In this document: positions 1 through 5,747 of the stretch, piece after piece
Position numbering within the stretch: position 1 is the first letter of the stretch
Layout: each line of letters begins with the position of its first letter
DNA from: Fusobacteriaceae bacterium
GTDB lineage: Bacteria; Fusobacteriota; Fusobacteriia; Fusobacteriales; Fusobacteriaceae
Direction: 5' to 3'
Length of the DNA: 7,638 nucleotides
Assembly (NCBI GenBank): GCA_030625925.1
Contig: DAOUPY010000064.1
Span: forward strand, 1 to 7,638
The notes under the pieces: generated by a model
The model's database searches: none
What the model saw: the letters and a program-made list of their open reading frames with translations, nothing else
Told to the model about the DNA's origin: nothing
Position numbers and translations under genes: made by a program

Positions 1-716
1 CCCATTAGGAGTCCACCCATGAGATAGAGATCTTTATCTCCCAATCCTCTGGCAATATACCTGAAGATCATAATCCCGGCTATGAGTAAAAACAAAACAG
101 GAGCTATATTTATCTCTTCCCCTTCAACCCTGTCTTCGTCATATCTTATGGCTTCGCCACGAGCTATTGCCCATGCTCTCCCTGGAATTCCCCTGCTTTG
201 GATAATCAAGTCAGACAATGGAACTGTACTGCCTGTTTTTTCAATACAATGGATGGCCAGTTTTCTCCTATATTTTTTAGTAATAGCGTGAATTATAAGC
301 CTTTCTTTTCCCCATATGATAGTTTTTATATGTTCTTTGAAGGGTACCAAGCCGGCCATGTAGAATATCCAGAATTCATTCAGTGCCCTGAAAAATACGG
401 CTTCTTTCTGGGTCATCCTATCTATATCATCTATAAAGATAGTTAATTTTTTTCCTATAATGATCTTCTTTTCCAGTTCTTCATTATGGAGTTTACCTAC
501 TGTTTGCCCCTGGGCTTGGACAATTTGTTTTAAAATTATACTGAAGGAATCAAAACAACTAACAAATACCTTATCTGTAGTGGCTAACTTATTGTACCCC
601 CATCTTAAAATATCTGTCTTTCCTATTCCTCTCTGTCCTATTAAAACAAATGGTTTTTTTAATTTTAAACGATGATAAATTTCTTTTTGCAATAAATTAT
701 CACGGCCGATTAGCAT
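1..716 (-). CDS. Membrane-anchored AAA-type ATPase (3' end outside window)
   Basis: This is a minus-strand reading frame with 238 codons visible and no stop before the window edge. It starts at the ATG at 716, preceded by AGGAGGTG (complement of 723-730) with 6 nt spacing. Residues 27-34 read GQRGIGKT, a Walker A (P-loop). Residues 91-99 read LTIFIDDID, a Walker B. GIPGRAWAIARGEA (176-189) resembles the sensor-2 region of ORC/STAND-like AAA+ ATPases. Residues about 203-221 form a hydrophobic membrane segment, and a second one seems to begin at about 229. So the protein should be an ATP-binding, inner-membrane-tethered motor or switch facing the cytoplasm. The gene lies downstream of the secreted-protein gene at 845-1300, 128 bp away and on the same strand, so the two may be co-transcribed. 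The topology recalls Zot/pI morphogenesis ATPases of filamentous phages, but the N-terminus (IGRDNLL before the P-loop) fits ORC-type AAA+ proteins better. The ATPase fold is fairly sure; the specific role is unknown. Confidence 0.82.
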   Translation of the reverse strand, partial: MLIGRDNLLQKEIYHRLKLKKPFVLIGQRGIGKTDILRWGYNKLATTDKVFVSCFDSFSIILKQIVQAQGQTVGKLHNEELEKKIIIGKKLTIFIDDIDRMTQKEAVFFRALNEFWIFYMAGLVPFKEHIKTIIWGKERLIIHAITKKYRRKLAIHCIEKTGSTVPLSDLIIQSRGIPGRAWAIARGEAIRYDEDRVEGEEINIAPVLFLLIAGIMIFRYIARGLGDKDLYLMGGLLM

Positions 717-762
717 AAGGAACACCTCCTTTTACCCTCTCTTTAACTCCTCCTTCTTATGT

Positions 763-784
763 TTTCTCTTAAAATTAAGAGAAA
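763..784. repeat. Perfect inverted repeat between the ATPase and secreted-protein genes
   Basis: TTTCTCTTAA (763-772) and TTAAGAGAAA (775-784) are perfect complements separated by two bases. This allows a stem of about 9 bp with a four-base loop. It lies in the 128-bp gap between the two minus-strand genes. No T-run follows on the minus strand, so it is not a standard intrinsic terminator. It could be an operator, an mRNA-processing hairpin or a weak attenuator. A second, imperfect hairpin built from CCTCCT and AGGAGG lies at about 817-839. Confidence 0.5.
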
Positions 785-844
785 CCGAAGCTAGATTTGA
801 AAGCTTCTTTCTACCTCCTCAGGGAAAACTTAGGAGGAAGAGGG

Positions 845-1300
845 TTATTGCAGCATTGTTTCAATCTTTCGTTCTATAGATTCTATGGTTAAATATAAAT
901 CCAGAAGTCGTTCTTCGGTCTGGAAGTAGGAGTGAATATCTGAGGAACCGTTGTCTCCCATAAAAGCTTTGAGGGCTTCTTTTTTATCCTCTAAAAGTAA
1001 GAGTAATTTTCTATTTTTTTTGAGACTGCTTATGAGATCTGATCCATCCTGAAGATATTTTATCTTTGCATTTCTCCGGCTGATCTTCTGTTGTTTGGAA
1101 TAGATAGGAATTGAAAATCCTACCCCAGATCTAAACTCTGATTCTGAGTTATCATAATAGTTACCTATATTTACCGTAAGAGCCAGGTCTAGCCCCCCAT
1201 ATATTCCATCAGCTCTTTTATTTAAAGCTTCCCAATATTCTTCAGAGGTCATGGCAAAGATTAAATTAGATAAAATTAAAAACAAAATAAATATCTTCAT
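845..1300 (-). CDS. Small secreted protein with signal peptide, possibly outer-membrane associated
   Basis: The 151-residue frame begins at the ATG at 1300, with AAAGGAGGT (complement of 1307-1315) 6 nt upstream. Residues 1-16 (MKIFILFLILSNLIFA) are a classical Sec signal peptide, with a likely cut after Ala16. The mature part has two beta-prone stretches, at about 36-48 and 57-68 (the latter GVGFSIPIYS). They are followed by a long, charged, helix-prone segment from 70 to 151 with repeated Lys, Leu and Glu. A beta stretch ending in SIPIY and leading into a long helix is reminiscent of TolC-type outer-membrane factors, but the protein is far too short to be one, and I do not recognise a family. 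It sits just upstream of the membrane ATPase gene on the same strand, which suggests that the two proteins work together at the envelope. It could also be a periplasmic or phage-encoded secreted protein. Confidence 0.72.
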   Translation of the reverse strand: MKIFILFLILSNLIFAMTSEEYWEALNKRADGIYGGLDLALTVNIGNYYDNSESEFRSGVGFSIPIYSKQQKISRRNAKIKYLQDGSDLISSLKKNRKLLLLLEDKKEALKAFMGDNGSSDIHSYFQTEERLLDLYLTIESIERKIETMLQ

Positions 1301-1348
1301 AGGAGTACCTCCTTTTAAGACAGATTAAACTAAAGTAAATTTCTTTTG

Positions 1349-1379
1349 TTTTAATAATATATTAAAAAACTATAGTTTT
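1349..1379. promoter_or_regulatory. Overlapping palindromes upstream of the secreted-protein gene
   Basis: AAAACTATAGTTTT (1366-1379) is a perfect 14-bp palindrome. It overlaps a second inverted repeat, TTTTAAT/ATTAAAA (1349-1355 and 1361-1367). Both lie 50-80 bp upstream of the ATG at 1300, in the divergent control region, where a promoter for the minus-strand genes would be expected. I see no convincing -35/-10 pair. The core ACTATAGT recurs at the origin, within GACTATAGTC at 5099-5108. Operator function is an inference. Confidence 0.35.
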
Positions 1380-1427
1380 CCTTTGAATTATAATTTTAAA
1401 ATCTATATGTTTTTTTATACATTATAT

Positions 1428-1514
1428 AGTATAATACATAATATAATATGTTATAAACCTGTATTTTATTTAAGGAACAGTATAACAAATTATATAATAT
1501 ATTACACAGTATAA
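1428..1514 (+). repeat. Three short AGTATAA repeats upstream of the RHH-like gene
   Basis: AGTATAA occurs at 1428-1434, 1479-1485 and 1508-1514, and the last two copies share the longer ACAGTATAA. They sit 60-150 bp ahead of the RHH-like gene. RHH regulators often bind short direct repeats and control their own promoters, so these are candidate operators. Several TATAAT strings here could be -10 elements, but none has a good -35. The region is so AT-rich that chance repeats are possible. Confidence 0.3.
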
Positions 1515-1574
1515 TCTGCAATACATCATAAAATATAAATAGAAAATATAATTTAATTATAGGAGGGTGGATCT

Positions 1575-2147
1575 ATGAATTGGCAGACGAAAAAAAAAGT
1601 AGAAGAAATTATTGAAAAATTAAGTAGTGGAACCGAGTTTAGAAAAATCTTGAGGGATAAATTTAGAGGAAGTGTCAAACAATATGATGAATGGTTAACT
1701 AAAGTTGAAGAAGGTTTAGATAAAGATACCTTTAAAATATTGTATGAATTTAGAGTTAATTATATACCTTCAAATAAAATGAATTCCGATCATACAAAAG
1801 AAATATCTCATATAAAATCTAAAAAAAATGAGATTATTGAAAAACCTAATCCTATGTACCAAATTGTAAATTCAAAAAAAAATATGATGAAATTCGCTGC
1901 TTTATTAGAAAGAAGTGATGAAATTTTTGATTTTTTAGATAAAGAGAAAAAAACAGAAGATGATCAGGATATTTTATATATTCACGATGAGATCAGAAAT
2001 ATAAAAGACAATAAAATTAAATCTATGAGAATTTCTGAAGCATTACTAAAAAGGTTTGATCTTATGGCCAAAGAACATTCTGATTATAGTAAAACAAATT
2101 TATTAAATTTAGCAGTTTTAAATCTCTTAGAAAAATACAATTTTTAG
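1575..2147 (+). CDS. Hypothetical protein with C-terminal ribbon-helix-helix-like domain
   Basis: The 190-residue frame starts at the ATG at 1575, preceded by AGGAGGGTGG (1561-1570) with about 8 nt from AGGAGG to the start. No family is recognised for the whole protein. The N-terminal 60 residues are mostly charged helix, and residues 65-140 look like a flexible, Lys/Glu-rich linker. Residues 147-188 have the shape of a ribbon-helix-helix DNA-binding domain: a short strand (KSMRIS), a helix (EALLKRFDLMAKEHSD), a turn, and a second helix (KTNLLNLAVLNLLEKY). A DNA-binding regulator or a plasmid maintenance protein (copy control, partition or cargo regulator) is therefore plausible. Its TAG stop lies inside the first copy of the 90-bp repeat that also precedes the next two genes, so it may regulate them. 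It reads as the first gene of the accessory block. The gene itself is well supported; its role is an inference. Confidence 0.75.
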   Translation: MNWQTKKKVEEIIEKLSSGTEFRKILRDKFRGSVKQYDEWLTKVEEGLDKDTFKILYEFRVNYIPSNKMNSDHTKEISHIKSKKNEIIEKPNPMYQIVNSKKNMMKFAALLERSDEIFDFLDKEKKTEDDQDILYIHDEIRNIKDNKIKSMRISEALLKRFDLMAKEHSDYSKTNLLNLAVLNLLEKYNF

Positions 2148-2230
2148 ATGCAGATGATACAGATTATATTTTTATAGAAGTATAATACCTATATAATCTA
2201 AGCTTGTTTTTATTGGGTAGTAATATAATT
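2141..2230 (+). repeat. 90-bp repeat, copy A
   Basis: This is the first of three 90-bp copies that align end to end without a gap. By hand count it matches copy B at 66 of 90 positions and copy C at 61. Its first bases contain the stop codon of the RHH-like gene (2145-2147). Conserved blocks are the opening TTTTAG-TG-AG-TGA, then GATTATAT, ATAAT-CC and, at the end, TTTTATTG---TAGT--TATAAT. AGATTATAT (2161-2169) can pair with ATATAATCT (2191-2199). Only about 34 bp separate it from copy B, with no gene in between. Confidence 0.8.
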
Positions 2231-2264
2231 TTTTTATTTGATTTGATAATATATTTCATATTGA

Positions 2265-2354
2265 TTTTTAGGTGTAGGTGAAGGGGATTATATAAATATA
2301 AAAACATAATACCCCAATCATCTAACCTTAATTTTATTGGATAGTCGTATAATA
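2265..2354 (+). repeat. 90-bp repeat, copy B, ahead of the membrane-protein gene
   Basis: This copy matches copy C at 74 of 90 positions with no gap, and the similarity runs on for about seven more bases (TGTTTTA). It can fold into a long imperfect hairpin in which GGGG then ATTAT (2283-2291) pairs with ATAAT then CCCC (2306-2315, one bulge), and the pairing extends outward. It ends with TATAAT (2348-2353), placed as a possible -10 element 58 bp ahead of the GAGGTGA ribosome binding site of the next gene. No good -35 lies at the usual distance from that TATAAT. Confidence 0.82.
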
Positions 2355-2417
2355 TGTTTTAAAAAATCACTCTTTAAAATTCTGAGTATTAAAATTAAAA
2401 GAAATGAGGTGAAAAAA

Positions 2418-3215
2418 ATTAATTTATTTTATGAAAAAATGAAAATTGGTATCTTGAAAAAATTATTATGTATTTCTATAAGTTATATAGTTTTAATTCC
2501 TTTTTGTAATTTTCTCCCTGAAATTATTCCTGGGAGTGATTGGATCTATCATAATATTTTGCAAGGCGGTTTGAACACTATTATGTTTGGAATTTTAACA
2601 ACAGTTATTACAACTGTGTTTTTAAAAAAAATGGAAATACAAAAAGAATTAAATCAAATTAAATATACTATATTTTTACAATTCTTATGGTCACTTAATT
2701 TTAAACAACATGAAGAAAAAAAAATTATAAATGAAACTATTCCTAAATTGATAGAACATTCTGAAAATATTAAACAATTTAAACTTTTATTGGTTCCTTA
2801 TCTAGAAAGAGCTATTAACCGTATTAACAGTAAATATTTTGAGCCTTGCTTTTTAACATATGATCTCGGGAAAAATAAGAATTTTAAAAATAGAGAAAAT
2901 TATATAAATTCTTTAAACAACCGAATTACTATTTTACATTATAATAAAAATGTTTTCCCCACTCAATATAAAGAAAGTGTTATGAAATATGGGCTTAAAA
3001 AAGATTTAGAAAAAAATAGTGAACTGAAAAATGAATATAATAAAAATGGAAATGAACAATATATTCAACATATTGATTCTTTAAAGAACAAATATAAAGT
3101 ATATTTAGAAGAAAATTTTTATAAATACATCTTAGAAGAGGTAGAAACTTTAATTAGAATAAACAAAATAGAAAAAAGCCTTTATAAAAAAATTATAAAT
3201 GGTCAAATAATATAA
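2418..3215 (+). CDS. Hypothetical two-helix membrane protein with large charged C-terminal domain
   Basis: The frame is open from a TTG at 2337, but that codon lies inside repeat B. The only strong ribosome binding site, GAGGTGA (2406-2412), sits 5 nt before an in-frame ATT at 2418, the start used here. The next gene has the same site 4 nt before its ATG. Other in-frame starts are GTG at 2409, overlapping that site, and ATG at 2439, 26 nt after it. From 2418 the protein has 265 residues. There are two hydrophobic segments, about 14-34 and 51-69, joined by a loop containing PEIIPGSDW. A cytoplasmic-looking domain of about 195 residues follows, rich in Lys, Asn, Glu and aromatic residues and probably mostly helical. 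I do not recognise the family. Its neighbours and the shared upstream repeat suggest co-regulation with the small basic membrane protein downstream. Confidence 0.7.
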   Translation: MNLFYEKMKIGILKKLLCISISYIVLIPFCNFLPEIIPGSDWIYHNILQGGLNTIMFGILTTVITTVFLKKMEIQKELNQIKYTIFLQFLWSLNFKQHEEKKIINETIPKLIEHSENIKQFKLLLVPYLERAINRINSKYFEPCFLTYDLGKNKNFKNRENYINSLNNRITILHYNKNVFPTQYKESVMKYGLKKDLEKNSELKNEYNKNGNEQYIQHIDSLKNKYKVYLEENFYKYILEEVETLIRINKIEKSLYKKIINGQII

Positions 3216-3249
3216 AAAAACAAAGGATAATCAAAATATTTTTGATTAA

Positions 3250-3339
3250 ATTTTAGATGTAGATGAAGGAGATTATATAAATGTTAAAACATAATCCCCT
3301 GACCCTTTATCCTTAATTTTATTGACTAGTCATATAATA
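3250..3339 (+). repeat. 90-bp repeat, copy C, ahead of the small membrane-protein gene
   Basis: This third copy begins 35 bp after the stop of the preceding gene. It keeps the hairpin potential: GATTAT (3271-3276) pairs with ATAATC (3291-3296), with further G/C pairs outside. It also keeps the terminal TATAAT (3333-3338). In this copy the segment before TATAAT contains TGACTAGTCA (3323-3332), a perfect 10-bp palindrome that is degraded in copies A and B. Its position ahead of the next gene parallels copy B. Confidence 0.82.
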
Positions 3340-3365
3340 TGTTTTAGTTTCTAATTATAGATTTT

Positions 3366-3394
3366 TTGACTTTTTTACTTATTAAAAGTATTAT
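3366..3394 (+). promoter_or_regulatory. Candidate sigma-70-type promoter for the gene at 3413
   Basis: TTGACT (3366-3371) and TATTAT (3389-3394) are separated by exactly 17 bp. Transcription would begin around 3400-3402, which leaves a leader of only about 12 nt before the ATG at 3413. The GAGGTGA site would sit almost at the 5' end. That is tight, so the repeat C region upstream may supply a second promoter. Confidence 0.45.
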
Positions 3395-3412
3395 TTAAAA
3401 TGAGGTGATCCA

Positions 3413-3739
3413 ATGATAATTTTAATTGATAAAGAAGCATTATTTAAAGCATTAAACAATTTTAAGATAATGCTGTCAGAGAAATTTAAAACAAAAGAAG
3501 AACCAACTAAGAAATCTAGAAAAAGAAAAAAAATTCCAAATAAAAAATCTAATAAAACATTTTATCAAAAATGTAAACTTTTAGAAAAAATAACTATAGC
3601 AAAAAATATCGCCATTATTTTACATCAGATATTATTGACTTTTATTTTATTTATTGATAACTATCAAAAAATAGTGAATTTTGTTTCTGATATAATAAAA
3701 GATTTGGATAACTCAACCTCAAAATATGCAACAATATAA
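3413..3739 (+). CDS. Small hypothetical membrane protein with basic linker
   Basis: The 108-residue frame starts at the ATG at 3413, with GAGGTGA (3402-3408) 4 nt upstream. An N-terminal amphipathic stretch (1-25) is followed by a strongly basic segment (26-48), which includes KKSRKRKK. A hydrophobic segment at about 62-81 is probably a membrane helix or membrane-associated helix. The C-terminal 25 residues are mildly acidic. No known family is recognised. A single hydrophobic helix next to a positive patch fits an inner-membrane protein with the basic part inside, and small toxin-like or accessory membrane proteins often look like this, but nothing here proves such a role. It is the last gene of the plus-strand block. 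A terminator follows 14 bp after its stop, and it shares an upstream 90-bp repeat type with the preceding gene. Confidence 0.68.
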   Translation: MIILIDKEALFKALNNFKIMLSEKFKTKEEPTKKSRKRKKIPNKKSNKTFYQKCKLLEKITIAKNIAIILHQILLTFILFIDNYQKIVNFVSDIIKDLDNSTSKYATI

Positions 3740-3753
3740 GATTTTAATTAAAT

Positions 3754-3796
3754 AAAAAAGCAGGTATAAGGATCTTCCCACGCCCGCTTTTTTTTT
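3754..3796. terminator. Bidirectional intrinsic terminator between convergent genes
   Basis: AAAAAAGCAGG (3754-3764) pairs with CCCGCTTTTTT (3783-3793) with one mismatch, and nine T follow on the plus strand (3788-3796). The matching A-run on the left gives a U-tract for minus-strand transcription. It ends the plus-strand block (stop at 3739) and overlaps the TAA of rep (3795-3797). Confidence 0.8.
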
Positions 3797-4952
3797 ATAT
3801 TTCAATATTATATTTTTCTAAAAATTTACCCAGTTCTCTGAGAGAAGAAATGTCCTCTAATTCGCCGAATAAGGGGTATTTCTTGTTTTTCATACACCAC
3901 TTAGCCACCTCACTTTTTAATTCGTCTACAGGGTTAATATTAGCCTTGAAATCGACGTTTCCATCTTCAGGGCAACCACCAGGGTTTACCCCTGTATCTT
4001 CTTTTTCCTCAGGGGATTTATCTATAATAATTTTCTTTTTGCTGTTTTCTATCCCTGTATCTATGGTCTTTTCCAGGTAGGAAAATGTTTTTATCTCGTA
4101 TTTTATCTCTTTCGAGGCAAAATTTAACCCCTTAATAAGCAGATCTTCCGGGTATTTTTTTATCAGCTTTTCAATATTTGAAACTGTAAATAATGGCTGA
4201 ATAAACCTATTTTTCTTAGTCTTTTCGATAACTTTATTCAATTGCTCTGAAATTTTTATTTCAATAACAGACTGATCCTCTATATCTTCAAGGGCACACC
4301 TATTTCCCCAGGTAAATTTTATCTGATCTATTTTTCTTCCCTTTTTTATCTTTTCCAGTTTCAGGTTAGGAAAAATAGGAAGCAGCTCTGCCATAGCTGG
4401 TTTAAATACTCTTCTATCTACATCATAATTTTTATAAGTATCTGGAATACATAAAAGTCTTTTAAATTCTTCTAAGGGCATAATAAAAAAACTAGTCGAT
4501 TCAAATTGCTTCAACAATCTAAATATATTTTTTGAGTAGGAAGACTTAAAGCTAACCAATTGCTCTAATTCAAATTTTGTATAATTACCTATTAATTCAT
4601 TTAATAAGTATTTAAATTTTGATTCTATTTGGATTTCCACAGTATTTTTATCTTTTTTTATGTCGTAATATCTGAATAAATTAAACCTTAAAATACTAGT
4701 TTCTGTTTCTATTCTCATATCTAAATTTAAAATTTTATTATATGTTTTTTCCAGTTGGTCGTAGATTCTAGGCTTACTTCTACTTTTTATTCCTGATAAT
4801 TTACATAATTCTTTTATATCTATTTCAAGAATATCATCATTCATATCTCTCATTTTAAAGATAAAACTAAATAGAAGATCTATTTCTTTTTCTGTAAAAT
4901 TTCTAAGTGGTATTTTATTGATATCATTATGGTACTTAACTAAACCTCCCAT
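3795..4952 (-). CDS. rep: Plasmid replication initiator protein, Rep_3 (RepB) family
   Basis: The 385-residue protein starts at the ATG at 4952, preceded by the purine run GAGGGGGG (complement of about 4957-4964). It should bind the iterons just upstream and open the origin for theta replication. The N-terminus (KYHNDINKIPLRNFTEKEID, 6-25) and overall layout match Rep_3 initiators of small Fusobacterium and low-GC Firmicutes plasmids. The first winged helix is at about 10-115. The second, at about 125-216, carries SSYSKNIFRLLKQF (137-150) and GRKIDQIKFTW (205-215), typical of the DNA-binding half. Residues 220-310 are a charged extension, 311-335 a Pro/Gly/Asp-rich linker, and the last 50 residues a small helical tail. 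The gene converges on the cargo block and shares its terminator. Autoregulation is likely because iterons and ACGTC repeats lie against the promoter. The family call comes from recognised motifs, not from a search. Confidence 0.92.
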   Translation of the reverse strand: MGGLVKYHNDINKIPLRNFTEKEIDLLFSFIFKMRDMNDDILEIDIKELCKLSGIKSRSKPRIYDQLEKTYNKILNLDMRIETETSILRFNLFRYYDIKKDKNTVEIQIESKFKYLLNELIGNYTKFELEQLVSFKSSYSKNIFRLLKQFESTSFFIMPLEEFKRLLCIPDTYKNYDVDRRVFKPAMAELLPIFPNLKLEKIKKGRKIDQIKFTWGNRCALEDIEDQSVIEIKISEQLNKVIEKTKKNRFIQPLFTVSNIEKLIKKYPEDLLIKGLNFASKEIKYEIKTFSYLEKTIDTGIENSKKKIIIDKSPEEKEDTGVNPGGCPEDGNVDFKANINPVDELKSEVAKWCMKNKKYPLFGELEDISSLRELGKFLEKYNIEI

Positions 4953-4986
4953 ATTTCCCCCCTCTGCAATATTATTTTAATAATAA

Positions 4987-5015
4987 ATGATACCCCTAAT
5001 AACGTCATACGTCAA
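4987..5015 (-). promoter_or_regulatory. rep promoter
   Basis: Read on the minus strand, TTGACG (-35, complement of 5010-5015) and TATCAT (-10, complement of 4987-4992) are separated by exactly 17 bp. They lie about 35 bp upstream of the rep start codon. The -35 is embedded in the direct repeat TGACGTATGACGTT, and the half iteron is 6 bp away, so Rep binding here would block transcription. This is a likely autorepression site. Confidence 0.72.
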
Positions 5016-5020
5016 TACCA

Positions 5021-5090
5021 CGTCGTCGGATTGTTACATGGCGTCGTTTTTTTTGTTACATGGCGTCGTTTTTTTGTTACATGGCGTCGT
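5021..5090. repeat. Origin iterons: three full copies plus a half copy
   Basis: TTGTTACATGGCGTCGT occurs exactly three times, at 5031-5047, 5053-5069 and 5074-5090, separated by T-runs. The CGTCGT end occurs once more at 5021-5026. The CGTCGT ends fall at 5026, 5047, 5069 and 5090, a period of 21/22 bp or two helical turns. Initiator monomers would therefore line up on one face of the DNA. Directly repeated iterons upstream of a Rep_3 gene mark the replication origin. The 3.5-copy, about 22-bp arrangement is the one known from lactococcal-type theta plasmids. Confidence 0.93.
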
Positions 5091-5458
5091 AATTAAACGA
5101 CTATAGTCCAATAATATCTAAGGATAGAACCCGCCTAAAAGGTTTAAAAAAGGTCTTTTAAAAGATTCTTCTAAAAGAGAAAGAAAGAAATTTTTAAATT
5201 ATTTACTCACATCTTGTCGTCTTGTAATTACAATTATCTCTTTCAAAGCGAAAATTATATCACCCTATAAATTTTTAAAGAAGGGTAACCACAAGGGATT
5301 ACTCAGACATAAAAAATCTAATATTTAACTAATAGATCTACAAGTATATTTTAAAATTGATTTTAAAGTACCAAATTTTAAATTTTTAGCTATTCAGTAG
5401 GGTCAGAAGTGTAATTCATGGTTTTGATTATAAAAACGCTTAAAATCAATTTGAGAGC
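5091..5458. other. AT-rich flank of the origin, no gene seen
   Basis: This stretch of about 370 bp beside the iterons has no credible reading frame and fits the unwinding side of an iteron origin. It holds several palindromes: GACTATAGTC (5099-5108), TCTTTTAAAAGA (5154-5165) and TTGTAATTACAA (5222-5233). TTACTCACA at 5203-5211 differs from the DnaA box TTATNCACA at one position. A weaker GTAACCACA is at 5285-5293. The exact unwinding site cannot be fixed from sequence alone. Confidence 0.5.
5254..5282 (-). promoter_or_regulatory. Candidate extended -10 promoter pointing into the origin
   Basis: On the minus strand TGATATAAT (complement of 5254-5262) is an extended -10 element, with a weak TTCTTT -35 (complement of 5277-5282) at 17 bp. 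A transcript would start near 5247, cross the palindrome TTGTAATTACAA and run through the iterons toward rep. It could supply a primer or activating transcript, or simply a long rep leader. Support is the motif only. Confidence 0.33.
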
Positions 5459-5707
5459 TTAATAAGAATATTTTTCTTTTATATCAATACTGTTATTTCT
5501 AACATATTCGATTACCTTTTTAAAATCATCAGGTTCTATATTTTCAAGAAAAAAAGTTCGGAGTCATATTCTAAGGTCACAACATTTTTAAAGAGATCTT
5601 CTATTTTTACTTCCTTTGGTTTACGTTTTATCCCAATTTTTTAATTGTAACCATAATATTAGTTCTTCTAGATTAAAATAATTTAATCTGAGTATACTAG
5701 ATAAAAT
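5459..5707 (-). pseudogene. Decayed gene remnant in three frames
   Basis: Three short minus-strand frames follow each other with natural-looking protein sequence but no start codon. Segment 1 (5707 to 5621) contains NLEELILWLQLKNWDKT. Segment 2 (5640 to 5536) contains KRKPKEVKIEDLFKN and ends soon after YDSELFFL. Segment 3 (about 5560 to the TAA at 5459) contains IEPDDFKKVIEYVRNNSID. Segments 2 and 3 join at a run of seven T (coding strand) at about 5549-5555; eight T would give one continuous frame. Segments 1 and 2 join around GATAAAACG. The simplest reading is the C-terminal part of a dead gene with small indels. A sequencing error in the homopolymer could explain one break but not both. 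The family is not recognised. Confidence 0.5.
5670..5689. repeat. Perfect 8-bp-arm inverted repeat
   Basis: AGATTAAA (5670-5677) and TTTAATCT (5682-5689) flank the loop ATAA. It lies inside the first segment of the decayed gene, upstream of the DUF2806-like gene's promoter. It may be an operator or a chance structure in AT-rich DNA. Confidence 0.3.
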
Positions 5708-5747
5708 TTAAAAGTCAATTTTTGGAGGGGAATAATTAATATATCAA

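Noticed and set aside
82..675. Plus-strand open frames of 69-82 codons
   Set aside because: They are shadows of the minus-strand ATPase gene, which has a P-loop, a Walker B and a strong ribosome binding site.
3281..3316. An 11-codon leader peptide inside repeat C, with an AAGGAG-like site
   Set aside because: The start codon is ATA or ATT in copies B and A, and those frames stop at once, so it is not conserved between the repeats.
3322..3338. TTGACT next to TATAAT in repeat C as a complete promoter
   Set aside because: The two hexamers are only 5 bp apart, far too close for a sigma-70-type promoter. The 3366-3394 pair has correct spacing.
2141..3339. Integron attC sites
   Set aside because: The repeats lack the paired RYYYAAC/GTTRRRY core sites, and the conserved TATAAT end fits a regulatory sequence better.
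3850..4080. Plus-strand open frame of 76 codons
   Set aside because: It lies wholly inside rep on the opposite strand, with no ribosome binding site and a biased composition.
5021..5090. CRISPR-like array
   Set aside because: The repeats are separated only by a few T and lie beside a rep promoter, so they are iterons. No unique spacers or cas genes are present.
5391..5421. Minus-strand start of an 8-residue frame, MNYTSDPTE-like, recalling some IS5-type transposase N-termini
   Set aside because: It is too short to be meaningful, and no other transposase sequence or IS ends are nearby.
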